From positions 1 to 64,000 of the forward strand of contig NZ_JAUSTT010000016.1 of the NCBI RefSeq assembly GCF_030812995.1: a stretch of DNA of 64,000 nucleotides, written 5' to 3'. Both the position numbers and the translations under genes were made by a program. Source of the DNA: Bacillus chungangensis (GTDB lineage: Bacteria; Bacillota; Bacilli; Bacillales; Bacillaceae_C). The notes below the pieces were generated by a model. That model was given only the letters and a program-made list of their open reading frames with translations, had not been told where the DNA came from and searched no databases. This document shows, one piece after another, positions 8,304 to 17,130 of the stretch (positions are counted from its first letter, which is position 1; every line of letters begins with the position of its first letter).

Positions 8304-10007
8304 TTATTTTATCTTCTCCATCTCTTCATTGACGATTGCTTCAATACGGCTTAGAGCACCAGGTTCAACTTCCTCAACCGCCGTCGCCGCCTGTTCTAAT
8401 GCTAGGCGATAGTCATAGCTTCTGAACGACTGCTCTGCTGCATTTAACCTTTCTGCAACCGAATGATGGCTGCGCCGATATCGATTCCCATATTGAATCA
8501 CTTTTTCTACCAACATGATATTTTCAATTAATTCTTCTGTTTTTACATATAAGTGTTCCGCCGAATCTTGTGCTTGCTGTAAATGTGTCTGTACCTGCTT
8601 TATATTCAACGGAACTTCCTCTAAGCTTTTTACCAAATCCTCAACATGATCTTCAGCTAGCTGGAACAGCGATTCATACTCATTTGGAAGACCAGGGACA
8701 TGGCTTTTTTCTATCAAACGAGAAATTTCAATGAGCTGTCGATTTAATGATGCTGTTGCTTCCCGTGCTAAGATTTCATCCTTGCGCAAATTCTGTAGAT
8801 GCTCAGAAAACTTAACTTGCTCTTCCTGCATTTTTATCAATGTTTCTTCAATCTCTTTTAATTCCCCGCCTAAATATGAGTATGCGGATTTGTCTTCTTT
8901 AATTTTAATCGCAACTACTTCAAATCGTTTTGATAATTGTGAAAGGGCTTTTTCAATATTAGGAGGAATCTCCATTTCCTTTGTAGATAAATGATAGCTT
9001 TTCTGTACAAAATGCGCTTCGGTTTGAATTTCTGCATTTGCAAGCTTGAGACCAGCTAATCTAGATTCAATGACTTCCTTATTTTTTGTAATATAATGTT
9101 TGGAATGGACTTCCTGTTCCAGCAAGTCATATAGTAAATCTATTTCCTCCTTAATCTCTTGAATTCCCTCTTCTACTTCTCCAATCTCTGCTTTTGCTAA
9201 AATTCCCATATAAGCATCAATTTTATTCCTTACTTGGGCTAGCTCCTTTTCAAGGCTTAAATGATCCAGTTGAAAACCAAGCTGCTCCATTTCTTTAGAG
9301 CCTTCTTCGATTTCAGTACATAGATGTGGTAAAATATGTTCGCATTCAGTGAGAAGCTCAGGGATTTTATCCAACTTTTCCTGAAGTATTTGTGCACTTT
9401 TATGTAATGACAACACTATTTCTCTTGCTTTTAAATAGTTGCCCTGAGATGTTAATTCGTCAAAATCATCAAAAAGAGCGAAAACTGTTTCCAGATCTTT
9501 TTCAAACTGTTCAGCCGCTGCACCATATTGATGGCGATAGGACAATAAATGTTTTTTTATTTCTTGAAATGTAGTCTTGAGTTCATCTATTTCGATTCTA
9601 TTTTTCTCTTCACTGCCAATTAAATCATGTAATTCTTCCATGATTTCATCGATTTGTTTGCTAATTTCCTCTAAAACATTTGCAATGAGCAATTGTGTAG
9701 CCTTCGCTTTATTAAAACGATACTTAACCGTATATTCTTCTGCATCGAATAACAGTTCATCTACATTAGGCAGCTTCTCAACGATAATATCATCCCACGC
9801 CTTCCGCCAACCTTCAAACAGAACCTCTGTCTCTCCTGTCATATTAAGTTCCTTTACTTTCATCAACTCATCCAAAACGGGCCGATTCATCAGTTCTAAT
9901 TTCATTGCTTCCAGCTTATCTATTTCTTTATAATGTTTTTTCCTCGTAAAAATACCAATAACTAATAAAATCATAATTAGTATTATTGCAGCGATGACAT
10001 ACTCCAT
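8304..10007 (-). CDS. ezrA: Septation ring formation regulator EzrA
   Basis: EzrA is a membrane-anchored negative regulator of FtsZ ring assembly that also links division to cell-wall synthesis. The 567-residue protein has one N-terminal transmembrane segment (about residues 2-22), the following basic stretch TRKKHYKEID, and then a long, almost wholly helical spectrin-like coiled-coil region. The length is close to the 562 of B. subtilis. The start at 10007 (MEYVIAA) is preferred over 10037 because AGGGGG precedes it and it matches the family N-terminus. Confidence 0.94.
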   Translation of the reverse strand: MEYVIAAIILIMILLVIGIFTRKKHYKEIDKLEAMKLELMNRPVLDELMKVKELNMTGETEVLFEGWRKAWDDIIVEKLPNVDELLFDAEEYTVKYRFNKAKATQLLIANVLEEISKQIDEIMEELHDLIGSEEKNRIEIDELKTTFQEIKKHLLSYRHQYGAAAEQFEKDLETVFALFDDFDELTSQGNYLKAREIVLSLHKSAQILQEKLDKIPELLTECEHILPHLCTEIEEGSKEMEQLGFQLDHLSLEKELAQVRNKIDAYMGILAKAEIGEVEEGIQEIKEEIDLLYDLLEQEVHSKHYITKNKEVIESRLAGLKLANAEIQTEAHFVQKSYHLSTKEMEIPPNIEKALSQLSKRFEVVAIKIKEDKSAYSYLGGELKEIEETLIKMQEEQVKFSEHLQNLRKDEILAREATASLNRQLIEISRLIEKSHVPGLPNEYESLFQLAEDHVEDLVKSLEEVPLNIKQVQTHLQQAQDSAEHLYVKTEELIENIMLVEKVIQYGNRYRRSHHSVAERLNAAEQSFRSYDYRLALEQAATAVEEVEPGALSRIEAIVNEEMEKIK

Positions 10008-10523
10008 CGTAAGCCCCCTGTTCCATCCTGCTTTCATTCAAACATGCACATATTCTATGTACTTTTATAAGAATTTTACCGATGTATTTATGATACCATG
10101 TAAATGACTTATTTTGACTAAAAAATTCACTTTTTTTGCTGTTTCTTAAATCATATTGTATTTTTGTGATAGGAAAAAATATGAAACCCAACTAATTCCC
10201 TATGTTTGATTGCTATTATGAAATGAATCTGCTTTTGTAAAGGATAAATGAATGCGCCTTTAAGAACCTTGAAATAGCGTACAATCGTTATACATTTCTG
10301 CGTTTATGCATATAGTAGATATCCATGCTGGACATATAAATGTCGCGTATCACTCAGGGCGCTTTTCAGCAACTTTAACAAATACCTGTTTTCAGATCAT
10401 CATGTCAACATTTATTTACTAGCAGTAATTTTCATTTTTTCGTCACTTCATTTTGAATAAGAATTATTCGCCAACTTCACCTGTTTGCTATATCGTCGCT
10501 ATAACAGTAGGTTTAAGCATTTT
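10008..10523. other. Gene-free gap between ezrA and refZ
   Basis: About 515 bp without a convincing gene, hairpin or repeat. In B. subtilis hisJ lies between these two genes; no trace of it is readable here. The first 150 bp should hold the ezrA promoter. Confidence 0.4.
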
Positions 10524-11147
10524 TTAATGAATCGGCTCGATCATCAATGTACATTCCACCCAGTTTTCTAACATTGTATAATATTTTTCCACAAAATAAT
10601 GTTCTCTAGGAAATATGTTCCATATCTCACATAAATGTTGGCTATTTAAAAATGGCATTGTCAACATACTCTTTAATTGAATAATGACGTATGGAATTGG
10701 ATAAGGTCGAAATTCGCCCATCTTTATGCCCGCTTCTATTACCTTTTTCAACAAGTAGCGTTCTTTTCGTAAATAAGAAGCGATGATCTCTCGTACAATC
10801 TGTGTATCCATTGATACTTCTCTCCAGACAACCCGTGAAAGATAATGATTTTCGCTCTGGTAACTTAACATTTTATTTAAGGACCTTAGTAGGCATTGCG
10901 AAGGGTTCTGTTCACCATCTATTGAGATTTCTTCCTCCAAACACTTTACATATCCTTCAAAAAATGTAATCAAACACGCTTCTAACAAACCATGTTTTCC
11001 GTTAAAATAGTATGAAATATTTGCTAAATTAATATTTGCTTTTTTGGCGATATCTCTAACTGATGTTCCATTATAGCCTTGCGTATGAAATAAGCGAATC
11101 GCAGTCTCCATTATTAACGCTTTCGTTGGTTTTTTACTAGTGATCAT
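10524..11147 (-). CDS. refZ: TetR-family regulator RefZ (YttP)
   Basis: The 207-residue protein has an N-terminal TetR helix-turn-helix (about residues 8-55; TRLF-type TAIRLFHTQGYNGTSVRDIA followed by NISYYFNGKHGLL) and a longer, variable effector domain. Synteny between ezrA and ytsP identifies it as RefZ, which in B. subtilis binds motifs near the origin and helps reposition the FtsZ ring at sporulation. The start at 11147 is chosen because AGGGAGG precedes it. A role in division timing is inferred from the orthologue. Confidence 0.82.
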   Translation of the reverse strand: MITSKKPTKALIMETAIRLFHTQGYNGTSVRDIAKKANINLANISYYFNGKHGLLEACLITFFEGYVKCLEEEISIDGEQNPSQCLLRSLNKMLSYQSENHYLSRVVWREVSMDTQIVREIIASYLRKERYLLKKVIEAGIKMGEFRPYPIPYVIIQLKSMLTMPFLNSQHLCEIWNIFPREHYFVEKYYTMLENWVECTLMIEPIH

Positions 11148-11366
11148 TATGTCCTCCCTATTTTTCTTAAATATCCGTTTTTGCAAGAAATGAAACGACA
11201 TATCAAAACAAAAAAGCTCAATAAAGCGTACATGCAGAAAAATTTTTTATACTAAATACATTCTTGATAGTTTAAGCGATTCCTTTGTAAAACGATCGAC
11301 ATCTTTTATTGTTTTATTGCGAAAATTAGCATTTATTGGCGAATAATTAAAAGGAGGAGAAAAGAA

Positions 11367-11858
11367 TTGTTTCAATCTCAAGCTTATACAGGTACGAAAA
11401 AAGAAAATTATCAGCTTGTTGCAAAGCAATTGTCCGCTTTAATTGAAGGCGAAAAGAATATGATTGCGAATCTAAGCAATGCGGCAGCCTTATTGTCCTA
11501 TTTTTTAGATCAAGTGAATTGGGTTGGCTTCTATTTAGTAGATGGCGATGAACTTATTCTTGGTCCTTTTCAAGGTCTTCCTGCATGTGTTCGCATCCCA
11601 ATAGGAAAAGGTGTGTGTGGGACAGCTGCCCTAAGAAGAACAACGATTAATGTAGCAGATGTTCACCAATTTCCTGGCCATATTGCGTGTGATGCAGCTT
11701 CACAATCGGAAATCGTGATCCCATTGGTGAAAGAGGACAAAATAATCGGGGTTTTAGATATTGACAGTCCTATCAAAAATCGATTTGATGATACAGATGC
11801 ACAAATGCTGGAAGTGTTCGTCAAAGTGTTAATGAATGGACTAGAAGAAGATTGTTAA
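11367..11858 (+). CDS. ytsP: Free methionine-R-sulfoxide reductase (GAF domain)
   Basis: A single GAF domain fills the 163 residues. Three cysteines, Cys74 (LPACVRIP), Cys84 (GVCGTAA) and Cys108 (HIACDA), have exactly the spacing of the catalytic and resolving cysteines in the E. coli enzyme, so it should reduce free Met-(R)-sulfoxide with thioredoxin. Translation starts at TTG (11367) with AAGGAGGAG upstream. It is transcribed away from refZ. Confidence 0.9.
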   Translation: MFQSQAYTGTKKENYQLVAKQLSALIEGEKNMIANLSNAAALLSYFLDQVNWVGFYLVDGDELILGPFQGLPACVRIPIGKGVCGTAALRRTTINVADVHQFPGHIACDAASQSEIVIPLVKEDKIIGVLDIDSPIKNRFDDTDAQMLEVFVKVLMNGLEEDC

Positions 11859-11879
11859 AGGACGATAGAATCTTAAACA

Positions 11880-11908
11880 TTGACATTTACACGCTGGCAT
11901 CTTATAAT
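11880..11908 (+). promoter_or_regulatory. Strong sigma-A promoter of rpsD
   Basis: TTGACA at 11880-11885 and TATAAT at 11903-11908 are separated by 17 bp, a full consensus match. It lies about 235 bp before the rpsD start, leaving room for a structured leader. Confidence 0.88.
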
Positions 11909-11914
11909 GATCGT

Positions 11915-12140
11915 TGTGTAAAATAATGCAGCCTTTGTGTACATCTGTATGAACGTATATTGTTCCCGTTTTGCAGGAGTAGTGATTGTATCCATACATT
12001 CACCTCCAATTGCTGATACGTGGTGCATCGTGTAACCCGCTGCTGCTAGGGCGAAGGTGCATGAAAACAACATACACATATTGCTTGTCGCACACCTGTT
12101 TTTATTTTACAAAATAAAAACATTTAAGGAGGAGTCAATC
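11915..12140 (+). promoter_or_regulatory. rpsD 5' leader (probable S4 autoregulatory leader)
   Basis: About 225 nt of leader separate the consensus promoter from the rpsD start. Ribosomal protein S4 represses its own leader in Firmicutes, and the position and length fit. I did not derive the pseudoknot fold; the assignment is by context. The Shine-Dalgarno AAGGAGGAG lies at 12126-12134. Confidence 0.55.
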
Positions 12141-12743
12141 ATGGCTCGTTATACTGGTCCAAGCTGGAAACTTTCCCGTCGACTCGGGATTTCTCTTAGC
12201 GGTACAGGAAAAGAATTAGAAAGACGCCCATATGCGCCTGGACAACATGGTCCAAACCAAAGAAAAAAACTTTCTGAATATGGTCTGCAATTGCAAGAAA
12301 AACAAAAGCTTCGCCATATGTACGGTTTAAACGAACGTCAATTTAAAAACACGTACTTAAAAGCTGGTAAAATGCAAGGTATACATGGTGAAAACTTCAT
12401 GATTCTTCTTGAATCCCGCCTAGATAACATCGTGTATCGTCTAGGTTTGGCACGTACTCGCCGTCAAGCTCGCCAATTGGTAAACCATGGTCATATTCTT
12501 GTTGATGGAAAACGTGTAGACATTCCATCTTATCGACTACGACCTGGCCAAACAATTAGCGTCCGTGAAAAATCACGTAATTTTGCTATTATCAAAGAAG
12601 CGGTTGAAGCAACAAACTTCATCCCTGAATATATCACATTTGATGCTGAAAAATTAGAAGGTACTTTTGTACGCATGCCAGAACGCTCAGAACTACCTGC
12701 AGAAATTAATGAAGCGTTTATCGTTGAGTTCTACTCACGTTAA
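12141..12743 (+). CDS. rpsD: 30S ribosomal protein S4
   Basis: S4 nucleates assembly of the 30S body. The 200-residue protein has the N-terminal region (1-90) with [15 protein letters not shown], and the S4 RNA-binding domain from [14 protein letters not shown] to about residue 155. It lacks the N-terminal zinc cysteines (C-minus type). The start at 12141 is set by AAGGAGGAG. A damaged second copy of its last 70% lies 6 kb downstream at 18507-18933. Confidence 0.98.
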   Translation: MARYTGPSWKLSRRLGISLSGTGKELERRPYAPGQHGPNQRKKLSEYGLQLQEKQKLRHMYGLNERQFKNTYLKAGKMQGIHGENFMILLESRLDNIVYRLGLARTRRQARQLVNHGHILVDGKRVDIPSYRLRPGQTISVREKSRNFAIIKEAVEATNFIPEYITFDAEKLEGTFVRMPERSELPAEINEAFIVEFYSR

Positions 12744-12772
12744 TCCATTCGAGCAATTAATTACTTTATTCA

Positions 12773-12817
12773 AACCCCTAAAGGTTGATACAAATCAACT
12801 TTTAGGGGTTTTTTTGA
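12773..12817 (+). terminator. rpsD terminator
   Basis: A long stem (AACCCCTAAAGGTTGAT with ATCAACTTTTAGGGGTT, one mismatch) with a 4-base loop is followed by seven T. Confidence 0.92.
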
Positions 12818-12902
12818 ATCTAGCGATAATTTCAGCATATAAATACTAAAAAGTAATAATGAATCCGCCACTTCTATAGCGTGTTCCAAAGTTTTTTTCG
12901 TC

Positions 12903-14483
12903 TCATTTTTTCTTTGAGTTAAAAATATAGCAATACCAAATTTTTAGGGAAATATGAGTTTCCAATACTTGATCTGCTTTATCTAAATCGATATGCAATA
13001 ACTCCATTATTTTGTTTATTCGATACTTAACTGTTTTTGAGTGTAAATATAAATGTTTGGCAGTTATTGAATAGTTTTGTTTATGATCTAAAAATACGAG
13101 CAGAGTTCGTAAAAGATCTTCCATATTTTTATGCTGGATGAGCTCTTTGACTTTACTTGATAATAATTGTTCGATATCCATGTTTTCATTGATTTTTAAA
13201 AAAAGTCGATATATGCCTAAATCTTCATAAGAAATGAGTTCCGTTTGCTCCATCATTGCAGAGAGTTCTAAAACCTTGTTTGCTTCTTTATGGGCAAGTT
13301 GGATCTCGTTTATATTCACAAAAATACTGGAAAGATGTATTTTTACATTTGATTGAAATATTCGTTGAAAATTCGTCAGTACATAGCGGAGCTTATTTTT
13401 CACCTCATCGGAAGTAGCTTTTTTCTTAATAAAGCAAATACAAACGATGCTGTCTGTGTAGTTTCTAAGGATTGTTTTTGAAAAAATTGATCCTAAAAGA
13501 TACTCCAGTGTGTTTAATTGTGAAGCTGTAAAAGTACTTGCTTTTTCTCTAGTAAGAATAAAAACACTGAATGGAAGATCAATAGGAAAATGAAGGGCAT
13601 TTGCTATCAACTGAATTTCCTCTTGATTTTTTTGGCGAAAAAATAGTTCATCGATTAATTCATTTTGTTTTTTCTGCTCCGCCTTCATAATCGCTTGCTG
13701 TTTCATATAATCCAATTTAATAAAGGCTATTGCACTTTTGATAGCAATTTTATCAATTTCATTGATCTTTCTAGTTTTTTCAATGATAAACATATTTAAC
13801 GTCTGCTTATCAAATAATTCAATGACGATTTTTAAAATCGGAGCTTCTTGGGCAACATCTCGAAAAGCGAGAATATCCTCATCAATATAAACCAATTCAG
13901 TGAAATGGCAATGTTTAAATGAGAAATCTTTTGGTATTGAGAACGAGTGTATCATATGCAGTTGTTGATCAGTAATTAGTATTGGATTAGACAGGAATTC
14001 AGATAAAGATTGAATAATGTTTTTCATCTGATTTTTAGTAAGGGTAATATTCATAAAGGATTCATAAAAATTTTTATAGTAATGTAAAATATACGCCTCA
14101 TGTTCAAATAAAAGCTTCATGATTGGATAAGTTATTTCATTATAAGTGACATCATTTGGAATGATAATAAGTGGAATATGATAAGTAGAACACCCTGTCC
14201 TAATAGTTTCAGGGATCTCTTCTATCGAAAGCTTAACTAATAAACAGCTTACTTGCTTGCAATGTGCTTGCTGAATAAATTGTTTTTGTGCTTCACTAGA
14301 ATAGTCTTTAATCGGCAACAAATTTGTCATGATTGCACATTGCGGTTCTATCCAGTCCTGAATATTCGGATTCTCCATGATTGAAATATTTTTGATAAGA
14401 TTCGATACTCCAATTTCTCCGGAAAGCAACTGACTATTTCTCATGAAATTTGTGTCTAAAAGATCTTTAACCGTTAACTCCAC
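12903..14483 (-). CDS. PucR-family transcriptional regulator
   Basis: The 526-residue protein has an N-terminal PucR-like ligand domain (about 1-125, with LIIIPNDVTYNEITYPIM), a central region, and a C-terminal PucR helix-turn-helix (about 455-520, YSITAKHLYLHSKTVKYRIN). PucR-type regulators usually activate purine or amine catabolism genes in response to a metabolite. It is divergent from an MFS carrier and nucleoside phosphorylase, which are its likely targets. Translation starts at GTG 14483 behind GGAGG. The inducer is unknown. Confidence 0.85.
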   Translation of the reverse strand: MELTVKDLLDTNFMRNSQLLSGEIGVSNLIKNISIMENPNIQDWIEPQCAIMTNLLPIKDYSSEAQKQFIQQAHCKQVSCLLVKLSIEEIPETIRTGCSTYHIPLIIIPNDVTYNEITYPIMKLLFEHEAYILHYYKNFYESFMNITLTKNQMKNIIQSLSEFLSNPILITDQQLHMIHSFSIPKDFSFKHCHFTELVYIDEDILAFRDVAQEAPILKIVIELFDKQTLNMFIIEKTRKINEIDKIAIKSAIAFIKLDYMKQQAIMKAEQKKQNELIDELFFRQKNQEEIQLIANALHFPIDLPFSVFILTREKASTFTASQLNTLEYLLGSIFSKTILRNYTDSIVCICFIKKKATSDEVKNKLRYVLTNFQRIFQSNVKIHLSSIFVNINEIQLAHKEANKVLELSAMMEQTELISYEDLGIYRLFLKINENMDIEQLLSSKVKELIQHKNMEDLLRTLLVFLDHKQNYSITAKHLYLHSKTVKYRINKIMELLHIDLDKADQVLETHISLKIWYCYIFNSKKK

Positions 14484-14846
14484 GATCGTATAACCTCCAT
14501 GTATCTTTATTACCTTTAAGTGTTCGCTAACTAGTTGTGCATCGTCCTTGTAACTCCCCCCCTATTAGATTAGATAAATTTGAATATCTATTCATACGTC
14601 AAACGTTTTATTTTTAAAATGAAAAAATATCCAAAAACTCCTAGTTCAGTTTCACAAATTTTCGCGCCTATGATTGTGAATTTTATCACATATTAGTCGT
14701 TTGTCGGATAAAAAAATAGGTAAATCTTTATCCGATGCAGCTAAAGAAATCGTTTACAGCTGGGATTATAATGAAGTTACTTAATCAAAATACACTTAAA
14801 TAACATTTGATTAACGTGAATAAATAATAAAAGGAGTTGAATAAAA
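14484..14846. promoter_or_regulatory. Divergent control region of the nucleoside module
   Basis: There is no gene in these 363 bp. A perfect 9-bp inverted repeat, TCGGATAAA/TTTATCCGA, lies at 14704-14736 and is a candidate PucR-family operator. A candidate cre site (14745-14758) and TATAAT (14767-14772) lie downstream of it, ahead of the MFS gene. Confidence 0.5.
14745..14758 (+). promoter_or_regulatory. Candidate CcpA cre site
   Basis: AGAAATCGTTTACA matches the cre consensus TGWAARCGNTWNCA at 12 of 14 positions and overlaps the -35 side of the promoter whose TATAAT is at 14767. CcpA is encoded in the same window. Binding is inferred. Confidence 0.5.
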
Positions 14847-16064
14847 ATGTCAGATGCTTCTCTTAAAAGCTTTACAAAAAATCAAAAAATTGTTCTTGGT
14901 TCCACGATGTCAGGATTAGGTGCACAAGGCATGAATATTATGCTGCTTTCGTTTGCATTGAGTAGTATAATCGTCGATCTTAATATTAATTCCACTCAAG
15001 CAGGTTTGATCTCAACGATAACAAATTTTGGAATGTTGTTCGGTGGAATATTATTTGGAGTTGTAGCTGATAAATATAGCAAAGTTAAAATGTTTGTCTT
15101 TACAGTGTTATTGTTCTCAATATCTACATTTTTAATAGCATTTTCAACAAATGTCTATATGTTATTTTTATTGAGGTTTTTGGCAGGAATGGGAGCTGGC
15201 GGAGAATATGGTGTTGGAATGGCACTGCTTGCAGATGCATTTACAAAGAAAACAAGAGGGCGAGTCACATCGTACGTTACGATTGGCGGTCAAATGGGCA
15301 GCATCGTAGCGGCTATTGGAGCAGCAATCATCTTACCTCAATTCGGATGGCGAGGGCTTTTTGTTATTGGCATTCTTCCAATCTTTTTAGCACTTTACGC
15401 CTGGAAAAATTTAAAAGAGACAAAGCAAGAAGAAAACATGGTGAAAGAAGAAAAAGTTAAAATTCCAATTAGTGAATTATTTAGTTCTAAACAACGAGCG
15501 ATTACAACGATTACCTTGACGATTATGGCTACAGTGCAGGTAGCTGGATACTTTGGATTAATGAACTGGCTTCCATCTATACTACAAAAAAGATTAGGGC
15601 TTTCTGTCTCAGGATCATCACTTTGGATGATTAGCACTATTATTGGCATGTGTCTTGGAATGCTTTTATTCGGACAAATTATGGACAGAATTGGACCTAA
15701 ATTTGCGTATTCTTTATTCTTGCTGGCATCAGCTGGAGCAGTCTTCATTTATGTTTACGCTTCAAGTGCGATTGCTATTTTAATTGGCGGCTCCATTGTC
15801 GGTTTCTTTGCGAATGGTATGAATGCTGGATATGGCGCCATTATCGGAAACTTATATCCTAGCCACATTCGCAGTACAGCAAACAATTTGATTTTTAATC
15901 TTGGACGGGCTATTGGAGGTTTCTCTTCCGTAGTGATTGGATTTATGCTTGATCATTATAGTTTAACGGCAGCAATGATCTTCTTATCCACTCTCTACGT
16001 CATTTCGTTTGTTTGTGTTCAAACACTAAACAATGATGTATTGAAAAAAGGTGTGACTGAATAG
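14847..16064 (+). CDS. MFS transporter 1 of the nucleoside module
   Basis: The 405-residue major-facilitator protein has 12 predicted membrane helices. The signature RFLAGMGAGGEYGVGMAL (about 110-128) is of the type seen in metabolite:H+ symporters (NiaP/aromatic acid carriers). Its stop codon is 12 bp from the start of a nucleoside phosphorylase gene, so the two are cotranscribed and the substrate is probably a nucleoside or base. A close paralogue follows at 17131; the two share a nearly unchanged central stretch (LSVSGSSLWMISTIIGMCLG) but differ elsewhere. Direction of transport is not determinable. Confidence 0.85.
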   Translation: MSDASLKSFTKNQKIVLGSTMSGLGAQGMNIMLLSFALSSIIVDLNINSTQAGLISTITNFGMLFGGILFGVVADKYSKVKMFVFTVLLFSISTFLIAFSTNVYMLFLLRFLAGMGAGGEYGVGMALLADAFTKKTRGRVTSYVTIGGQMGSIVAAIGAAIILPQFGWRGLFVIGILPIFLALYAWKNLKETKQEENMVKEEKVKIPISELFSSKQRAITTITLTIMATVQVAGYFGLMNWLPSILQKRLGLSVSGSSLWMISTIIGMCLGMLLFGQIMDRIGPKFAYSLFLLASAGAVFIYVYASSAIAILIGGSIVGFFANGMNAGYGAIIGNLYPSHIRSTANNLIFNLGRAIGGFSSVVIGFMLDHYSLTAAMIFLSTLYVISFVCVQTLNNDVLKKGVTE

Positions 16065-16076
16065 GAGTTGAACAAA

Positions 16077-16817
16077 TTGGAGAATATTCATTTAAAGACA
16101 GTAAATGAAGCCGATCTAGGGGAAGTTACTTTATTAGTAGGGGATCAAGGAAGAATTCCTTTGATAACGGCCATGTGGGATCATGTAAGACTTATTACTG
16201 AAAACAGAGAACTATTATTATATTCCGGAACATACAAAGGGAAGACTGTTTCAATTTGTTCGACTGGAATGGGTGTTGGCTCAACTGAAATAGCTGTCGT
16301 TGAGCTTATTCAAAGTGGAGCAAAAGCTTTAGTGAGACTCGGTGGATGTGGGGCATGGGATGAAACCTTGCAGCCAGGTGATATCATGGTGAACTATGGG
16401 ATGGCTCGTGATCCAGGAATGTTAAATGCTTATGTAAAAGACTCTTATCCAGCTGTCGCTGATCCTATTCTTGTAAATAAAATAACGAAGCAAGCGAAAA
16501 ATGAAGGATTTGGTGTTCACACCGGCATTGGTTTAACAACTCAAAGCTATTATCTTGGCCAAAGTCGTGAAGTAGCAATGTCAGGCTTGCAAGCAACAAA
16601 CGAAATCATGGATTATTGGCAGAAACGAAATATTGTAAATGCCGAAATGGAAACTGCCATTATTTATTTACTTGCTTCCATTTACAACATTCCAGCTGCC
16701 AATTGTCTAGTCGTTCATGTAAGCAGAAGTAGTGAAAAATGGGTGTCTGATGAAGAATACAAAAAAATTCATCAAGCAGCTTCTTGTATGGTTTTGAATG
16801 CCTGTTTGTCCTCATAA
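16077..16817 (+). CDS. Nucleoside phosphorylase (uridine phosphorylase-like)
   Basis: A PNP/UDP-family phosphorylase of 246 residues that would split a nucleoside with phosphate to a free base and (deoxy)ribose-1-phosphate. The glycine-rich STGMGVGSTEIAV (about 62-74) and the ribose-binding NAEMETA near 190 are visible. RLGGCGAW replaces the RIGTTGA-like loop of classic uridine phosphorylases, so base specificity may differ. TTG at 16077 is taken as start because TAGGAG lies 9 bp upstream; an upstream TTG at 16068 touches that site. It is cotranscribed with the preceding MFS gene. Confidence 0.83.
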   Translation: MENIHLKTVNEADLGEVTLLVGDQGRIPLITAMWDHVRLITENRELLLYSGTYKGKTVSICSTGMGVGSTEIAVVELIQSGAKALVRLGGCGAWDETLQPGDIMVNYGMARDPGMLNAYVKDSYPAVADPILVNKITKQAKNEGFGVHTGIGLTTQSYYLGQSREVAMSGLQATNEIMDYWQKRNIVNAEMETAIIYLLASIYNIPAANCLVVHVSRSSEKWVSDEEYKKIHQAASCMVLNACLSS

Positions 16818-17130
16818 TGTTTTTCTCGGCTTATAACAGCGGTTACTTCTAAGTTTGTTTCTGCGAAACATTGGGCTAGACTCTGTTAGTAGACAGATTC
16901 GTATATGAAACATAAAAAGGTGGAACTTATATTCAGGAAAGGGGATGTGAAAATCCACTTTCCTGAGGAAAACTTTTCTCACTATTCTCGTGCTAATAAA
17001 TACTTTTGTTTTGTTTACAAAAAATAGATGCCTTTTTCAATGATGTCCCGTTAAGTAAAGATGAATATTCGATGAGAAAAAAAATTCATGTCATCTACAA
17101 ACTGTCTACATAAAAAGGAGGTTCCATAAA
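16818..17130 (+). other. Spacer with a hairpin between phosphorylase and second MFS gene
   Basis: There is no gene here. A stem TCAGGAAAG (16933-16941) with CTTTCCTGA (16958-16966) and an inner GGAT/ATCC lacks a T-run, so it is a weak terminator or mRNA processing hairpin. The 313-bp distance suggests the second carrier has its own promoter. AAAAAGGAGG just before 17131 is a strong ribosome binding site. Confidence 0.4.

Noticed and set aside
10038-10191. Possible small gene upstream of ezrA
   Set aside because: The frame overlaps the real ezrA start in another phase, its composition is ordinary AT-rich intergenic sequence, and it lacks a ribosome binding site.
16933-16966. Riboswitch ahead of the second MFS carrier
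   Set aside because: Only one hairpin is visible and none of the purine, guanidine or other riboswitch cores that I know could be found.
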